Source: Paramarasmius palmivorus (lineage: Eukaryota > Basidiomycota > Agaricomycetes > Agaricales > Marasmiaceae). Taken from it: a stretch of DNA of 35,244 nucleotides. The notes under the pieces are model-generated. The model did not search any database and had not been told where the DNA came from. It was given only the letters and a program-made list of their open reading frames with translations. The stretch is from positions 1 to 35,244 of the forward strand of contig JAYKXP010000288.1 in NCBI GenBank assembly GCA_037176845.1. Direction: 5' to 3'. Every line of letters begins with the position of its first letter. Positions within the stretch are counted from its first letter, which is position 1. The position numbers were made by a program, and so were the translations under genes. Positions 32,402 through 35,244 of this stretch are shown piece after piece.

Positions 32402-34324
32402 ATGCCTAGTTCAATTCCAGCAGCCCAACTCTACAGAGAGCGTTTATACACGCTGCGTCATGGACATGGTCTCTGGGTCCCCGAACCGAGTCGTGGTGGC
32501 CTACCGCCTGAATGTGCAGACGAAGGGATTTGCATCGGAGACGTTGGTTTCTTGACCGATAGTGGTGGTTTCATCCGTATCTTCAACGTCTGCCAATCCG
32601 AAAATTATCCTCTGAACCACCATAACGGCGTTCCTCCTGGATTCAAGCCTTTGAACTGGAACCGTCACAATATCGAGGAGATCAACAGCTTTCTCGTAAA
32701 GGGCGCTCCGGTACATAGTGTGGGTGTTGATCGTTGGGGTGTCGATGTAAGTGGGATGTTGAAACCACCGTATGTGATCCGATTCCAGCTGTCACTCTTT
32801 ATATTGATCGCTGACAAGCTCTTTCAGAGGCGTAGAAGTTGGTGCAGGCATGGGATATGCCGTAAGCTTCGCCGAAGCAAAGGGTGCAGTGCTGGTACCA
32901 CGAACAGGTGCCAGCCGGATGAACTGCCTCGAACGAGCCCGATTCATGGACTATGCTAAAGAGAACGGCGCGTCCTGGTACAAGTTCATCAATGGAGACC
33001 AGGGATGGGGCTTGGTCAATGGTTCTCTCCACCTCGTCACCGGCGTTGATCAATCGGCCGCTTGGGAGATCGTGGTTGTGGATGGCATGTCAACTGATAA
33101 GTCATGCTCTTTGGAATTTAATACGGGAGGTATAGCGGACGGCCATGTCAAACTGTATCAGTCATCGTTCAGCCCGATGTCTGTGACGAGTCGATGTTCT
33201 CCGGACGATAAGAATGAGTTGAAGAATCAGACCTTGTTCATTCGTGGCATCTGCGTATCGATTCAGAAGCCATGGTTCTTGAGAAAGGCTGTGTCAGTCA
33301 GGGTCTCGGATAGCACCCAGAGCCATTCCTACTTAACTTCCAGTTGGATACCGTTCGGTGAAACTGGAAACACTCAGGTCGAAGGTAACAGGCTGGCTGG
33401 TGTCAGTGGGTCTTTTGAAAGGGCTGTGCAGCACACCAGCAAGAGTATCGCAGAACAGGTGAGCTTCATTCGACTTCGTAGCGTTTTCAAAGTAATCATC
33501 TTCAATGCTAGGTCAACGACTCTTCAATGGCCGCGGAGGTCTCTCTCCCAAGAACACATGATGGCCCAGAGAGCAGCGTGACCCCCGGTGTTGACTGGTT
33601 TGAGATCATAGAGGAAGGTGAACGGACCGAAGGTGTACATGGGACGGTACAGCTTAGGAACGATATGGCAGAACAGGTGAGCACCCTCTGGCCGTCCATT
33701 CAATCAAGAGAATCATGCTTCGACTATAGGTTAATCATCCTCTCATGGCTGTGAATGAAGCTCTCCTGGAAGCATGTGAAGACTTGGAAGTCGCGGCTAC
33801 ACATGATGACGATTGGATAGGCATCATAGACGAGCAAGGTGATCATTCACGCGCTTCTCCGCTTTCGAATCTCAATAACGAGCGATGAAATAGAACCAAA
33901 GATGCCCGACACACAAACGCTTATCAAGAAGTTATTCGACATGTGGCAAATAGATGTTCAGTCCAGTGCCAGGGCAGTCGGAGGTATGTTATTTATTCTT
34001 CGCGTATAGGTCATGCTCATCAAAGATCCAGCAGCTGCCATGCCCGTAGAACGCCCTTCTTCAAGTCATCTCGAAGAGAAGTTAACCCCTAGTCAACTCA
34101 ACAGGGCGTTTTTGATTGACCCTTCTAAAACTTCCACGCCTGAATCGCAGTCGGTTATAGCATGCAAATTTTGTCGAGGTCGGAAAATCAGATGCACGCC
34201 TGATCCGGATCAAGGTCATACTTGTCTTCAATGTCGTCGAAGAGGCGTCGAATGCGTATACGAGACAGTCCCGAGACGCCGTACGCCTACTATAGATTCT
34301 GCCCCATCTCGCCTCTCTTCATGA
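32402..34324 (+). CDS. Putative regulator with C-terminal Zn(II)2Cys6 cluster, tandem copy B
   Basis: Exons 32402-32769, 32828-33458, 33512-33676, 33730-33838, 33894-33983 and 34032-34324 give 551 aa. Introns are 58, 53, 53, 55 and 48 nt. Exon 1 (368 nt) and exon 4 (109 nt) have the same lengths as exons 1 and 3 of copy A, and the first 122 residues differ at only about 20 positions by eye. The zinc cluster is C-x2-C-x6-C-x9-C-x2-C-x6-C (499, 502, 509, 519, 522, 529). Exon 3 (55 codons) is absent from copy A; it ends in MAEQ and begins VNDSSMA, like the next exon (VNHPLMA), and looks like a partial duplication. The last intron has a normal GTATGT donor where copy A has GCAAGG; reading through it would meet TAG. 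Start and stop are clear. Confidence 0.8.
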
Positions 34325-34804
34325 TTCCTGTACTGGTATAGGATGTTTTAGTGCAGCTGTTTTTGTGGCAAGCATCTTGTTCAGAACACTGTACCGGCAC
34401 AGTCCTTTGTCACGGCATTAACGAGAATCAAAATTTCATTCCATGTTATACTACCAGTGTCAGACTACAGGCGAGAGTAATATGAGATGACAATGGTCAA
34501 AGAGAGCAGTTATGCCGACCCACACCAATGATGGTTTTCATGCTCACCAAGTTCTGTGGGCAAGTCTTCAGGTATCCGTGATCCATGTGGACGTGAGTTT
34601 GAAGGCACATAGGAAAGTCTGGTGGATTCTTTCCCAAGAGTGAGGTATTGTGAGCGTGCGGTCAATGAGGACATGGATAACAGTACTGGACGCACCAATC
34701 TCTCGAGAGATTTCTACAAGTGGCACCCAATACTCTCATCCCTTCGCTTGACCATACAAAGACAAAAGCATTCCTTGGAGTCGTCTGCATAAATGACGGT
34801 TCAA
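34325..34804. other. No supported gene (0.5 kb)
   Basis: Convergent spacer between copy B and the partial minus-strand gene at the right edge. A minus-strand open frame at 34510-34698 is unrecognised and I do not call it. Confidence 0.5.
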
Positions 34805-35244
34805 CTACAATGACAGCAGTAGCTCTTTGAGGATTTTCTCGAAGCTATCTTCGTAATTTGGTACATAGAACGAACAGGCAACCTCTTCGTTGGCGTGTCA
34901 GAGTGTCAGTGAAAAGCTATGGGGTATGGAGGTGTTAACACTTGAAGTATTTTGCAGTCGCAACCTAGATACTCACCATGGTCGCTTCTAACACATCCTC
35001 GCACTCCCTTGACCGCGTTCTATTGAAGATAGGCAAAGCGTTTGCTACTTGATAGCCGTTCCCTGGACGTAGCACCAGTGAAGAACATCCCGTCAAAGAC
35101 TCGGTATAGACAAAGTCGCTGAGAAGAACAGGTCGATGATGGTTACGGAAAGAGATATGTAAACGCGGCCCGGTCCACGTGCATCCGAATCCCTTTCGAC
35201 ACAACCGTCACTACGGTTCTCTTTCCTGACCTTCAAAGGCGTTC
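34805..35244 (-). CDS. Partial gene, possible ribonuclease III-like domain
   Basis: The gene runs off the right edge, so its 5' end is missing. The supported parts are 34882-34805 (stop TAG at 34807-34805) and an exon ending at 34977. They are joined by a 94-nt GT-AG intron (34976-34883) that keeps frame, although its acceptor is ordinary. The exon may begin at 35118 after a TTCTTCTCAG acceptor, which would place GDFVYTESLT at its start. The joined segment ECEDVLEATMVACSF then YEDSFEKILKELL resembles the last helices of the RNase III fold (D-x-x-E-A with an L-rich helix), and GDFVY could be the earlier LGD motif. The roughly 40-residue distance between them is shorter than the usual 60, so the family call is tentative. 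It could be another helical protein. Confidence 0.35.

Noticed and set aside
33984..34010. Premature TAG in copy B (GTA-TAG at 34008)
   Set aside because: A 48-nt GT-AG intron of the correct phase removes it, so copy B is not treated as a pseudogene.
1..35244. CRISPR arrays, bacterial operons, prophage or plasmid origins
   Set aside because: Spliced genes and intron-containing tRNAs show a eukaryotic nuclear context; no regularly spaced repeat array is present.

Overview
The window reads as nuclear DNA of a mushroom-forming basidiomycete (Agaricomycetes, probably Agaricales). The evidence is many 47-70 nt GT-AG introns, two intron-containing tRNA-Val genes, a fungal M35 lysine-specific metalloprotease, a CACTA-like element of the Tnp2 type common in Agaricomycetes, and duplicated lineage-specific genes of unknown function. 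The species cannot be named. Gene models were built by hand: introns were placed where reading frame, intron phase and family or paralogue alignment agreed.

Layout, left to right. 1-2788: no supported gene. 2789-4223 (-): six-exon deuterolysin/peptidyl-Lys metalloendopeptidase with an apparent GC-AG intron. 4290-6647: no supported gene. 6648-9202: a compact conserved block, in which an ER-type TPR + DnaJ co-chaperone gene (7025-8948) lies between two outward-pointing tRNA-Val(AAC) genes with identical mature sequence and unrelated introns. 9203-14650: gene-poor, decayed repeats, two ATCCG-rich clusters and a group of GC-rich hairpins.

14666-21067: a small host gene split by a 5,625-bp CACTA-like transposon (15112-20736). 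The element is structurally complete, with CACTG termini, imperfect inverted repeats, a TTT target duplication and two open divergent genes (983-aa Tnp2 transposase; 339-aa companion protein). Removing the element and one TTT puts the host exon back in frame.

21068-28766: old segmental duplications carrying two paralogues of a small 'TNN-module' family. One (24384-25191) has an in-frame stop; the other (27870-28766) is intact. The transposon-split gene looks like a third, more distant member.

29809-34324: a tandem pair of about 550-aa genes that join an uncharacterised N-terminal region to a C-terminal Zn(II)2Cys6 DNA-binding cluster. This is the best candidate for an undescribed system: putative nuclear regulators with the zinc cluster at the 'wrong' end, fast-changing exon structure (a partly duplicated exon in copy B, a GT-to-GC donor change in copy A), next to a rapidly duplicating gene family. 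The right edge holds a partial minus-strand gene with a weak resemblance to the ribonuclease III fold.
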